NCBI RefSeq assembly: GCF_014637085.1
Contig: NZ_BMEU01000025.1
Coordinates: forward strand, 1-50,416
Reading direction: 5' to 3'
Source of the DNA: Comamonas phosphati
GTDB taxonomy: Bacteria > Pseudomonadota > Gammaproteobacteria > Burkholderiales > Burkholderiaceae_C
Length of the DNA: 50,416 nucleotides
The notes beneath the pieces are model-generated. The model ran no database searches. It was not told where the DNA came from and worked only from the letters and a program-made list of their open reading frames with translations. Position 1 is the first letter of the stretch, and every line of letters starts with the position of its first letter. This document shows positions 18,677-26,435 of the stretch, in pieces. Both the position numbers and the translations under genes were made by a program.

Positions 18677-20086
18677 TTACTGCGGAGGTTCGCGGTATTC
18701 GACGTAGGCGCGGCCGCGCAGCTCCTTGAGCCAGGCGTTGTAGTCGGTTTCCGTCTTCTTCTCGCGCACGACGTTGCGGACCATCTCGCGCTGCTCGCGC
18801 GGCGTCAGCCGGGCCTGGCGGCGCTCTTCCAGCTTGATCAGGTGCACGCCAAAGCGCGACACCACGGGCTCGCTGACTTCGCCGGGCTGCAGGGCATCGA
18901 GCACGCGCTCGAATTCGGGCACGAACTGGCCGGGTGAGGACCAGCCCAGATCGCCGCCGCCGCGGGCACTGCCGTCCTGGGAGTACTCGCGGGCCAGCGA
19001 TTCGAAGCTGGCCTGGCCGCTCAGCACGCGGCGGCGGTAGTCTTCCAGGCGCTTGGCGGCCTGGGCTTCGGTCATGCCGTCGCCCATGCGCAGCAGGATG
19101 TGGCGCGCATGGTTTTGCGTGATGAAGGCCGGCATGCTGGACTGGGCCTTGTCCAGCACCTTGAGCACGTGAAAGCCCGCGCCCGAGCGCAGCGGCCCGA
19201 GGATGGCGCCGGTGGACGCAGGGGCCGCCGCCTTGGCGAACAGCTCGGGATAGTCGCCAAGCGGCCGCATGCCCATGGCGCCGCCGCCCTGGCCATTGGG
19301 CACGTCGGAGTATTCCTTGACCACGGCCGTGAAGTCCGCATGGGTGCGGGCGGCCTCGGCGGCCTGCTTGGCACGCGCCTCGCGCTCGGCCACCACGGCC
19401 GGGCTGGCGTTTTCCGGCACGGCGATCAGGATGTGGCCCAGGTTCATGGCCGAGGATGCAGCCGCATCGCCGGGGCGCTTCTGTTCCTTGAGATAGCGGT
19501 CGATATCGGCGTCGGCGACCTTGACGCGGTTGTCCACGTCGCGCTCGCGCACGCGCTGCATGGCCATCTGGCTACGGATTTCGTCGCGCAGCTGGTTTTC
19601 GGAAACGCCTTCCTTCTTCAGGCGCGCCAGAAATGCGCTCTTGTCCAGGCTGTTCTGCTGCGCCAGATTGCTCACGGCCTGGTCCACGGCAAAGTCATCG
19701 ACCTTGATGCCCGAATCCCGGGCTTCCTGCAGTTGCACGCGCTCCACGATCAGGCGCTCCAGCACCTGGCCGGCCAACAGCTCCCTGGGGGGCAGCTGGC
19801 CGCCCTGCTCGCCGATGTTCTGCAGCACGCGTGCCATGCGCGCGCGCACCTCGTTGTTGGTGATCGGTTCGGAGTCCACCACCGCCACGATGAAGTCGGC
19901 CTGGCGAACGCCGGCTTGCGCCGTCTCACGCCCCGTGGGACGTGCCGTCGCGTCCAGCGCCCGCGATACCGAAGCCTCTCCTTTTTTGGCCTGGGCCGGC
20001 GCCTTCAGGCTCTGGGCATGGGCGCCCGCTGCCAGCAGGACCAGGGCAGCCGCTGCCGCGCACGATGTCTTGGAAAAAAAACGCAT
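18677..20086 (-). CDS. surA: Periplasmic chaperone and peptidyl-prolyl isomerase SurA
   Basis: SurA escorts unfolded outer-membrane proteins, including LptD, across the periplasm. The 469-residue product has a signal peptide (cleavage after GAHAQ, about residue 25), a SurA N-domain (VDSEPITNNEVRARM, LIVERVQLQEARDSGIKVDD) and two parvulin-type rotamase domains (about residues 215-315 and 320-425; ARHILLRMGD and GGDLGWSSPGQFVPEFE in the second). It follows lptD by 12 bp. The order lptD-surA is the conserved envelope-biogenesis pairing. Confidence 0.95.
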   Translation of the reverse strand: MRFFSKTSCAAAAALVLLAAGAHAQSLKAPAQAKKGEASVSRALDATARPTGRETAQAGVRQADFIVAVVDSEPITNNEVRARMARVLQNIGEQGGQLPPRELLAGQVLERLIVERVQLQEARDSGIKVDDFAVDQAVSNLAQQNSLDKSAFLARLKKEGVSENQLRDEIRSQMAMQRVRERDVDNRVKVADADIDRYLKEQKRPGDAAASSAMNLGHILIAVPENASPAVVAEREARAKQAAEAARTHADFTAVVKEYSDVPNGQGGGAMGMRPLGDYPELFAKAAAPASTGAILGPLRSGAGFHVLKVLDKAQSSMPAFITQNHARHILLRMGDGMTEAQAAKRLEDYRRRVLSGQASFESLAREYSQDGSARGGGDLGWSSPGQFVPEFERVLDALQPGEVSEPVVSRFGVHLIKLEERRQARLTPREQREMVRNVVREKKTETDYNAWLKELRGRAYVEYREPPQ

Positions 20087-20098
20087 GGAAAACCTTGG

Positions 20099-22564
20099 TT
20101 AATCGTAATTCGTGAAGCGGCTCGGCGGAGTGACCGCTTCACGCAGGTATTGGTAGCGGGGTACATTCTGCTTGAGGCTGCGCTCGGGGTCCGCGCCGAA
20201 GCTCAGGCGCGAGAAACCCACGAACTCCAGCTGGAACAGCAGCCGCATATTGGATTGGGTGATCGAGCTTTGCAGGCGCTCCAGCACCACGCGGCCGATC
20301 CAGCAGCAGCCGTCGTATTCAAGGCCGACGACGGTGTCCACCAGCCGCTTGTCCTTGATACTGTAGTTCAGTCGGCCCACCGCATATACGCGCCCGCCGC
20401 CTTGTCCGCGGCCCGGCCCCAGGTCCTTGCCCTTGTCGCCCCACAGGTCGTTGATCGGCCATTGCCAGCCCACGTCGACCAGCTTGCTGGCGTCGGTTTG
20501 CGCCACGGTGTTGTACTGCGTACGGTAGCCGATATTGAAGGTACGGTAGTTACTCGGGCTGTAGCGCGCCGTGGCCGTGGTGCGCACGGTGCGCTTCAAG
20601 TCCTGGTTGTACTGGGTCGTCCCTTCGAAGGACCATTTGTCGGTCCAGTTCACGGTAGCTCCCACCAGGATGTCGGAGAGACGGCTGGTGGCCGGCACTT
20701 CGCCGGGCAGCAGCACGCGCTGGTCCGAAAAACGCACACGCTGGGCAACGGCCAGCTTGAGCTTTTCCGCCCCCGTGTCGGGGTCGAAGAAGCGCGAAGT
20801 CGCCCCCAGCGTCAGCAGATGGTTGTCCGCGATGCGGTCCTGGCCGATATAGTCGTTCTCGGAGAAGATGCTGGCGAAGTTGAAATCGCTGCGGCCCGTG
20901 TCGTACAGCGGCAGCATGCTCTGGTCGCGGTAAGGCGTGTAGGTATAGAAGGCACGCGGCTCGAAGGTCTGCACCAGCTGCTTGCCGAACCACGAGGTGT
21001 CGCGCTCGAAGATCAGCCCGCTGTCGAGGCTGAAGGTCGGCAGGGTCCGCTGGGCGCTCTTGCTGCCGTTGCTCATGAACTGGTCGGTCTGGTACATGGC
21101 CGAATGCAGCATCAGCTTGGGCGTGATGAAAGCGCCCGGCGACAGGAACGGCCGGCTCAGCTGGGCCTGCACATAGCTGCGCTGGCCGTTGTTGACGGCC
21201 TGGCCCGTCAGCGGCCGGATCAGCTCGAAGCGCGTGGTATCGGCCACCAAGCTGAAGTCCAGGCCATGGGGCAGATCCAGCGGCGTATAGCGATACTGCA
21301 GCTGGGGCACCATGCTGTAGGGCGGGGCAATCGGCGATGCGAGGTCCTGCAACACCTGGTAGCGCATCACATTCAGGCTCAGCACGCCATCGCCCTTGGC
21401 CCAGCTCAGATTGGCCGAACTCGGCAGCAGGCGCTGGCGCAGCGCCACCGGCGCCCAGCGGAAATCCCGCCAGTAGTCGTTGTCGCTGACGCGGTTGAGA
21501 TTCAGGTTCAGCCCCAGCCCGCCGATGGGAGAGCCGATGGTGCCGCGGTGCTGCAGCGAATAGCCCCAGCGGTCCCGGTCGCGCAGGCTGTCGCCGGGCA
21601 TGTAGTTGGCATAGGCCTCGCCCGAATAGCTGGACTCCAGATAGCGGAACTGGCTGCCCAGATTCACGCCGCGCTTGGTCATGACCGAGGGAAACAGGGT
21701 CAGGTCGCGGTTGGGCGCGATGTTCCAGTAATAAGGCTGCGTGTATTCGAAGCCCCCCAGTTTGTCCATGCCCTGGGTCGGCGGCAGAAAGCCGCTCTTG
21801 CGCTTGTCCGACAGCGGAAAGCTCATCCGGGGCACGGGCAGTATGGTCACGCCCTTGAACTTGAGCCTGGCGTTCTCGGCCACGCCCACCTCCTCGGCCA
21901 TGTCCACATGGATGGTTTCGGCCTGGAGCTGCCACGCCGGCTGCCAACTGGCCTCGTCGTCGCGCTGGCAGGTGGTGTAGGTGGCGTTGTGGACCACGGC
22001 ATGGTCGTGGTCCAGGAAATCCACGCGCGAGGACTCGCCGTGAGCACTGTTGACCAGGAAACGGTAGCTCGCATCATCGAAGCTGCCCTTGAAGGCATCG
22101 ACCTCCAGATCCAGCTTGCTGCCGTCGAAGATATTGCCCGCCTTGTTGATGTGCACCGAGCCCACGGCATTGACCTTGTCGTCGGGCACCGCGTAATCGA
22201 GCTTTTCGGCGCGGATCATGGTGTCGCCGCGGCGCAGCTCGGCCTCGCCATGGACGGAAGCCTTGATGTCGGGCTGGCCGCTGAGCGAGTCGCCCTGGAT
22301 GTAGATGGGCTGCTGGCTGCGGACCTCGGGCGGATAGGTCTCCTGCAGCAGCGTGCTGGACTGGAGCTGCAGGGCCGGCGCATCGCCGCCGGCCGCTTCG
22401 GCGGACTGCGCGTGAGCCTGCATGCCTGCACCGGCCCAGGCCAGCGCCACAGCCAGGGCCAGGGGCCGGACCACGGGCTGGACAGCGGGCCGCGTCGACC
22501 TCGTCCGGCGCCAGCGGGAGACGGAGGCAGACGGTATATCTCGCGAAATGGGTGAAGCAGGCAC
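20099..22564 (-). CDS. lptD: LPS-assembly outer-membrane protein LptD
   Basis: LptD is the outer-membrane beta-barrel that, with LptE, inserts lipopolysaccharide into the outer leaflet. The 821-residue product begins with an arginine-rich N-terminus and a hydrophobic signal segment ending near HAQSA (about residue 54). A jellyroll-like OstA domain follows (PIYIQGDSLSGQPD, LRRGDTMIRAEKLDY, GSVHINKAGNIFDG) and then a long barrel domain (GFLPPTQGMDKLGGFEYTQP, YYWNIAPNRDLTLFP). The terminal part ends in a typical strand, PSRFTNYD. First gene of lptD-surA-ksgA; divergent from amgK. Confidence 0.96.
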   Translation of the reverse strand: MPASPISRDIPSASVSRWRRTRSTRPAVQPVVRPLALAVALAWAGAGMQAHAQSAEAAGGDAPALQLQSSTLLQETYPPEVRSQQPIYIQGDSLSGQPDIKASVHGEAELRRGDTMIRAEKLDYAVPDDKVNAVGSVHINKAGNIFDGSKLDLEVDAFKGSFDDASYRFLVNSAHGESSRVDFLDHDHAVVHNATYTTCQRDDEASWQPAWQLQAETIHVDMAEEVGVAENARLKFKGVTILPVPRMSFPLSDKRKSGFLPPTQGMDKLGGFEYTQPYYWNIAPNRDLTLFPSVMTKRGVNLGSQFRYLESSYSGEAYANYMPGDSLRDRDRWGYSLQHRGTIGSPIGGLGLNLNLNRVSDNDYWRDFRWAPVALRQRLLPSSANLSWAKGDGVLSLNVMRYQVLQDLASPIAPPYSMVPQLQYRYTPLDLPHGLDFSLVADTTRFELIRPLTGQAVNNGQRSYVQAQLSRPFLSPGAFITPKLMLHSAMYQTDQFMSNGSKSAQRTLPTFSLDSGLIFERDTSWFGKQLVQTFEPRAFYTYTPYRDQSMLPLYDTGRSDFNFASIFSENDYIGQDRIADNHLLTLGATSRFFDPDTGAEKLKLAVAQRVRFSDQRVLLPGEVPATSRLSDILVGATVNWTDKWSFEGTTQYNQDLKRTVRTTATARYSPSNYRTFNIGYRTQYNTVAQTDASKLVDVGWQWPINDLWGDKGKDLGPGRGQGGGRVYAVGRLNYSIKDKRLVDTVVGLEYDGCCWIGRVVLERLQSSITQSNMRLLFQLEFVGFSRLSFGADPERSLKQNVPRYQYLREAVTPPSRFTNYD

Positions 22565-22677
22565 GTTGATTCAGAGGCGCAGACGCGCGGCAGAAGACTA
22601 GGAAAATGGAAAACCGCTAGAGCCTAGCATCATCCCTTCCGGGGACGACCGCATCGGTTTGTAAAATCCGATTATCC

Positions 22678-23871
22678 ATGACCGCTTCAATCCCCCCCAC
22701 TGCCGGCGTCGTCTGGGCCGATGCCGACCGCCACACCGCCTTCGACGCCTGGCTCGCTCCGCTGGCCGCCGATCTGCAACTGCGTCCTGAAACCCTGCGC
22801 CCCGCCTCGGCCGATGCCAGCTTTCGCCGCTATCTGCGCCTGGATGGCGCGGGCGGCGGCAGCTTCGTCATCATGGACGCGCCACCCGACAAGGAGAACT
22901 GCGCCCCCTTTGTCCAGGTGCAGGCCCTGATGGCACAGGCCGGGCTGCGCGTGCCCGCCATCCTGAACTGGCATGCCGAGCACGGCTTCATGCTGCTGTC
23001 CGACCTGGGCGGCGCCACGGTCATCGAAGCGCTGGACCCCGAAAAGCCCCAGGATGCCGAAGCCTGGTACCGCTGCGCCTTGGAGGTGCTGCTGGACTGG
23101 CAGCTGGCCTCGCGCGAAGGCAACGCGGGCGCGCTGCCGGCCTACGACGAGGCCTTGCTGCGCCGCGAGCTGCAGCTGTTTCCCGACTGGTATGTCGCCC
23201 GCCACCGCAACCTGGCGCTGGACGACAAGCAGCAGGCCGTGCTGGCCAGGACCTTCGACCTGATCGTGGCCCGCAACCTGCAGGCGCCCAGCGTCTACGT
23301 GCACCGCGACTTCATGATGCGCAACCTCATGCAGCCGGTGGAGAGCAAGGCCCCCACGCTCGGCACCGGCGTGTCCTCGCTGCCCCCCGAGGGGGCTGTT
23401 TCGCCTTGGGGCGGCCCGGCGGCGAAACTGCTGGATGCTCCATTGGGCGTGCTGGACTTCCAGGACGCCGTCTACGGCCCCATCACCTACGACATCGCCA
23501 GCCTGCTGCGCGATGCCTTCATCAGCTGGGAAGAGGACTTCGTCATCGACATCACCGTGCGCTACTGGGAAAAGGCCCGCAAGGCCGGCCTGCTCGGCGC
23601 GGGCAGCGCCAGCGGCTGGGGCGAGGATTTCGGCGAGTTCTACCGCGGCGTGGAATGGATGGGCCTACAGCGCCACCTCAAGGTGGCCGGCATCTTCGCG
23701 CGCCTGACGCTGCGCGACGGCAAGCCCAAATACCTGGCCGATACGCCGCGCTTCATCCACTACATCCGCTCCACCTGCAGCCGCTACCGCGAACTGGCGC
23801 CCATGCTGCGCCTGGTGGACCAGATCGAAGGCATCCAAGCCCAGGTCGGCTACGCCTATGGAAGAATGTAG
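22678..23871 (+). CDS. amgK: AmgK-like sugar kinase (N-acetylmuramate/GlcNAc 1-kinase), with repeat-derived insert
   Basis: An aminoglycoside-phosphotransferase-fold kinase of 397 residues, opposite lptD as amgK is in pseudomonads. AmgK phosphorylates MurNAc at C1 for peptidoglycan recycling. The catalytic loop is H209-R-D211 to N216 (VHRDFMMRNLM) and the metal-binding DFQD starts at D260 (GVLDFQDAVYGPITYD). Residues 224-250, between these motifs, are encoded by a dispersed repeat (copy D); the frame stays open and the family normally has a short loop here. MurU, the usual next gene, is absent; rsmE follows. A TAAAAT box 10 bp before the ATG hints at a very short leader. Confidence 0.85.
   Translation: MTASIPPTAGVVWADADRHTAFDAWLAPLAADLQLRPETLRPASADASFRRYLRLDGAGGGSFVIMDAPPDKENCAPFVQVQALMAQAGLRVPAILNWHAEHGFMLLSDLGGATVIEALDPEKPQDAEAWYRCALEVLLDWQLASREGNAGALPAYDEALLRRELQLFPDWYVARHRNLALDDKQQAVLARTFDLIVARNLQAPSVYVHRDFMMRNLMQPVESKAPTLGTGVSSLPPEGAVSPWGGPAAKLLDAPLGVLDFQDAVYGPITYDIASLLRDAFISWEEDFVIDITVRYWEKARKAGLLGAGSASGWGEDFGEFYRGVEWMGLQRHLKVAGIFARLTLRDGKPKYLADTPRFIHYIRSTCSRYRELAPMLRLVDQIEGIQAQVGYAYGRM
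23350..23428 (+). repeat. Covarying-stem repeat, copy D, in frame inside amgK
   Basis: CCCCCACGCTC head, CGCTGCCCCCCGAGGGGG block, arm GTTTCGCC (23398-23405), loop TTGGGGCGGCCCGGC, arm GGCGAAAC (23421-23428). Translated in the host frame it reads KAPTL-5 residues-SLPPEGA-VSP-WGGPAAK. The stem is a perfect 8 bp with a sequence found in no other copy. Confidence 0.88.
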
Positions 23872-23873
23872 CT

Positions 23874-23935
23874 CCCCCTGAGCCGCTTTGCGGCTTCCCC
23901 CGGCGGGGGACGACACCTTCGCTGCGAGGCGGCTC
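23874..23935. repeat. Type-2 GC-rich dispersed repeat, copy 2 (inverted)
   Basis: CTCCCCCTGAGCCGC-TTT-GCGGCTT then CCCCCGGCGGGGGACGAC, between amgK and rsmE. It is the reverse complement of the block at 7377-7438; the small hairpin arms differ (CCGC/GCGG here, GCGC/GCGA there). Confidence 0.6.
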
Positions 23936-23986
23936 TTGCTCGGCGTCCCTGGCTTGGACCAGCGCCAGTTTCACCAGACATTTCAC

Positions 23987-24727
23987 ATGCCGCGCTATCA
24001 CTGCCCCATTCCGCTGCACATAGGCGCCGAGCTGGACCTGCCCGCAGGCGCCGCCCGCCATGTGCAGGTGCTGCGCCACCAGCCCGGCGACACCATCACC
24101 CTGTTCGAAGGCCAGGCCGGCAGCGGCTTTGCCGGCGGCGAATTCCAGGCCACCATCACGCGCATGGGCCGCAGTGACGTCGGCGTACGCATCGACAGCC
24201 ACAGCGCCGTGGAGCGCGAGCCGGCCCGCGCCGTGCATCTGGTCGTGGGCATGCCCGCCAACGAGCGCATGGACTGGCTGGTGGAAAAAGCCACCGAGCT
24301 GGGCGTGGCCGGCATCCAGCCCGTGATGGCCGCGCGCAGCGTGCTCAAGCTCAAGGGCGAGCGCGCGGACAAGAAGATCGAGCGCTGGCAGTCGATTGCC
24401 ATCTCGGCCTGCGAGCAATGCGGGCGCAACCAGGTGCCCGTCATCCATGCGCCGCAATCACTGGCCGACTGGCTGCGCGGCAAGGACGCTCCTGCCGCCG
24501 ATGCGAGCCGCTGGGTACTCTCGCTGCGCGAGGGCAGCCGGCCGCTGCGCACCGCGGCTGGCGATGCCAAGGCAGTCTGGGTGCTGCACGGCCCCGAAGG
24601 CGGCCTGACGGCTCAGGAAGAAGACTGGGCGCTGGAGCAGGGCTGGAGGCCCGCCAGCCTGGGCAGCCGCGTGCTGCGCGCGGAAACCGCCTCCGTCGCC
24701 GCACTGTCGCTGCTGGCACTGGACTAA
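23987..24727 (+). CDS. rsmE: 16S rRNA m3U1498 methyltransferase RsmE
   Basis: RsmE is a SPOUT-class (knotted) SAM methyltransferase modifying U1498 of 16S rRNA. The 246-residue product shows the N-terminal PUA-like part (HVQVLRHQPGDTITLFEG) and the catalytic region (GMPANERMDWLVEKATELGV, SISACEQCGRNQVP with ISACEQ, VLHGPEGGLTAQEE, LGSRVLRAETASVAAL). The MPRYHCPI start is chosen because family members begin with a short MPR(Y/F) segment; earlier in-frame ATGs lie in repeat DNA. Confidence 0.93.
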   Translation: MPRYHCPIPLHIGAELDLPAGAARHVQVLRHQPGDTITLFEGQAGSGFAGGEFQATITRMGRSDVGVRIDSHSAVEREPARAVHLVVGMPANERMDWLVEKATELGVAGIQPVMAARSVLKLKGERADKKIERWQSIAISACEQCGRNQVPVIHAPQSLADWLRGKDAPAADASRWVLSLREGSRPLRTAAGDAKAVWVLHGPEGGLTAQEEDWALEQGWRPASLGSRVLRAETASVAALSLLALD

Positions 24728-24737
24728 GGACATCATC

Positions 24738-25469
24738 ATGAGCAGTTGCCATCTCTCCCTGGCCAAGGCCGAGCTGTATCCGCAGGCCTTTCACGTCGCT
24801 GCGCCCGAGCCTTTGCCCGAGCCTCTGATCACACCCCGCAAGCCGGGCTGCATCATCGTCAATGCGGCCGCCGAATCCTCTGCGGTGCTGCTGGGCCGCG
24901 AGCCGACACCTTTGGAAGAAGGTGCAGCCCCTGCGGTGGAACGCCTGCTGGTGCCCGCCCAGTTCGGCCTGGTGCCGCACTGGGTCAAGTCTGCATCGGA
25001 CGGCCGCCTGCGCGCGCTCAAGCTGGTCAATGCCAAGATCGACAACCTGACCACGGGCACGGCATTCCGCGACGCCTGGCTCAATGGCCAGCGCTGCATC
25101 ATTCCCATGCAATCGTTCCAGGTGGACGATCTGCGCCCCGGCAAGCCTCTGCCCACGCGCATCACGCGGGTCGACAACCAGCCCATGGGTGCGGCCGGCC
25201 TCTGGGCACGCTGGGTGGGCGAGGATGGCGAAGTCATCGTCAGCTACGCCCTCATCACCATCAATGCCAACGCCCATGCGCTGATGAACCGCTACGGCCA
25301 TGGCGGCAACGACAAGGCCATGCCCGCCATCCTCAACGAGGGGGCCTACGACGCCTGGCTGCAGGCCAAGGTGAACAAGGCCAAGGAATTTCTGCGCCCC
25401 TACCCCGCGGAAAAACTCAGGGCCAATCCCGTGGAAAAAGGCCGCAAGCAGCCGCCACCGCTGTTCTGA
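24738..25469 (+). CDS. Divergent SRAP-family (YedK/HMCES-like) protein lacking the canonical Cys2
   Basis: Recognisable SRAP landmarks: FGLVPHW, VNAKIDN (usual NARAET), FRDAW, RCIIPMQSF (usual RCLVPADGFYEW), AAGLWARW, and AMPAIL near the end. Canonical members crosslink to abasic single-stranded DNA through Cys2 exposed after Met removal (MCGR). Here the N-terminus is MSSCHLSL, so residue 2 is serine and the first cysteine is C4. The glutamate of the GFYEW motif aligns with valine, and the catalytic histidine region reads RYGHGGNDKAMP. It may use C4, or be a non-enzymatic relative. It lies 10 bp after rsmE, probably co-transcribed. 243 residues, near normal length. Confidence 0.8.
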   Translation: MSSCHLSLAKAELYPQAFHVAAPEPLPEPLITPRKPGCIIVNAAAESSAVLLGREPTPLEEGAAPAVERLLVPAQFGLVPHWVKSASDGRLRALKLVNAKIDNLTTGTAFRDAWLNGQRCIIPMQSFQVDDLRPGKPLPTRITRVDNQPMGAAGLWARWVGEDGEVIVSYALITINANAHALMNRYGHGGNDKAMPAILNEGAYDAWLQAKVNKAKEFLRPYPAEKLRANPVEKGRKQPPPLF

Positions 25470-25481
25470 CGGACCCGCGGC

Positions 25482-26357
25482 TCAGGCCACCGGCAGGCGC
25501 TCGTCGAGCCACTGGCCGAGCCGCCCGAACACGGGCGCGGCCAGCTCTGCGGTTTCGTTGAAGATCTCGTGATAGGCCTCGTCAAAGCACCGGGCCTGCA
25601 GCACCGCCGGCGGCGCATGCTCGGCCAGCATGCGGCTGCCTGCGGGATCGACCAGCCTGTCCTGCCCGGCCCACAGCAGCAGCGTGGGCACGCACCAGGT
25701 CCGCGCCTGGCCCAGCACGCGCAGCCCGCCCTGGGCCATGTACTGGGCCAGGCGGGCGCTGATGCGGTCGTGCCGCAGCGCATCGGCCTCATAGGCCCGG
25801 GCCACGGCCGGATCGTGCGACAGATACCGGGACTGCAGGCCGCTCGGCACCTGCAGATTGGGCAGCAGCCGCGGCAGCGTGGCCAGCAGCAACTGCTGGC
25901 GGGTGCTCAGCGGCAGGGCCAGCGCGGGCGAGGACAGCACCAGCGCATCGACATGGCGCAGGCCGCTGGTCACGAAATCGGCGGCCACCAGGCCACCCAG
26001 GCTATGACCCAGCAGGACCAGCGGCTGCCCGCGCGGCACGCTGCAGCGCAGCGCGTCGACCATGAAGGCCAGATCGTCGAGCAGGCGCAGCTCGCTGCTC
26101 AGGCCGCCGCGCGGGCCGCCGGACAGGCCGTGGCCGTACTGGTCGTAGCCGCGTACGGCGAAGCCCCAGGCGTTGAGCTGGCGGGCCAATGGCTCGTAGC
26201 GGCCGCAATGCTCGCCCAGGCCATGGACCAGCAGCACCGTGGCGCGCGCCGGCACGCCTGGCGCCACAGGCCAGTCGCGCACGCCCAGGTCCGTGCCGTC
26301 GGGCGCCGTCAGATGGCCGATGAGCGCTTCGGCAGCTGTCGATAGTTCCAGAGTCAC
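25482..26357 (-). CDS. Alpha/beta hydrolase, monoacylglycerol-lipase/lysophospholipase type
   Basis: A 291-residue alpha/beta hydrolase. LLVHGLGEHCGRY forms the oxyanion region, GYDQYGHGLSGGPRG is typical of monoacylglycerol lipases, and VLLGHSLGGLVAADF carries the nucleophilic serine. LLWAGQDRLVDP gives the acid, and the histidine is in DEAYHEIFNE. I chose a GTG start at 26357 because GAGGAGGAG lies about 9 nt upstream; the next in-frame ATG upstream would add an arginine-rich tail. It ends convergent with the SRAP gene, 12 bp away. Substrate unknown beyond a likely acyl ester. Confidence 0.86.
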   Translation of the reverse strand: MTLELSTAAEALIGHLTAPDGTDLGVRDWPVAPGVPARATVLLVHGLGEHCGRYEPLARQLNAWGFAVRGYDQYGHGLSGGPRGGLSSELRLLDDLAFMVDALRCSVPRGQPLVLLGHSLGGLVAADFVTSGLRHVDALVLSSPALALPLSTRQQLLLATLPRLLPNLQVPSGLQSRYLSHDPAVARAYEADALRHDRISARLAQYMAQGGLRVLGQARTWCVPTLLLWAGQDRLVDPAGSRMLAEHAPPAVLQARCFDEAYHEIFNETAELAAPVFGRLGQWLDERLPVA

Positions 26358-26435
26358 GATACGCTCCTCCTCGTAGTCAAGCTGTCGCCCGCCCCGCCCC
26401 CGTACCCGCCGCGGCACTGCGGAAAATCCGCTTGC

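Noticed and set aside
19100-22555. A very long open frame (over 1100 codons) on the plus strand opposite surA and lptD
   Set aside because: It is the antisense shadow of two well-recognised genes in high-GC DNA; its translation is His/Gln/Ala/Arg-rich with no motif, and both opposite genes have clear domains.
23350-23428. amgK as a pseudogene disrupted by the repeat
   Set aside because: The frame is uninterrupted and both catalytic motifs flank the insert intact; an extra loop is the simpler reading.
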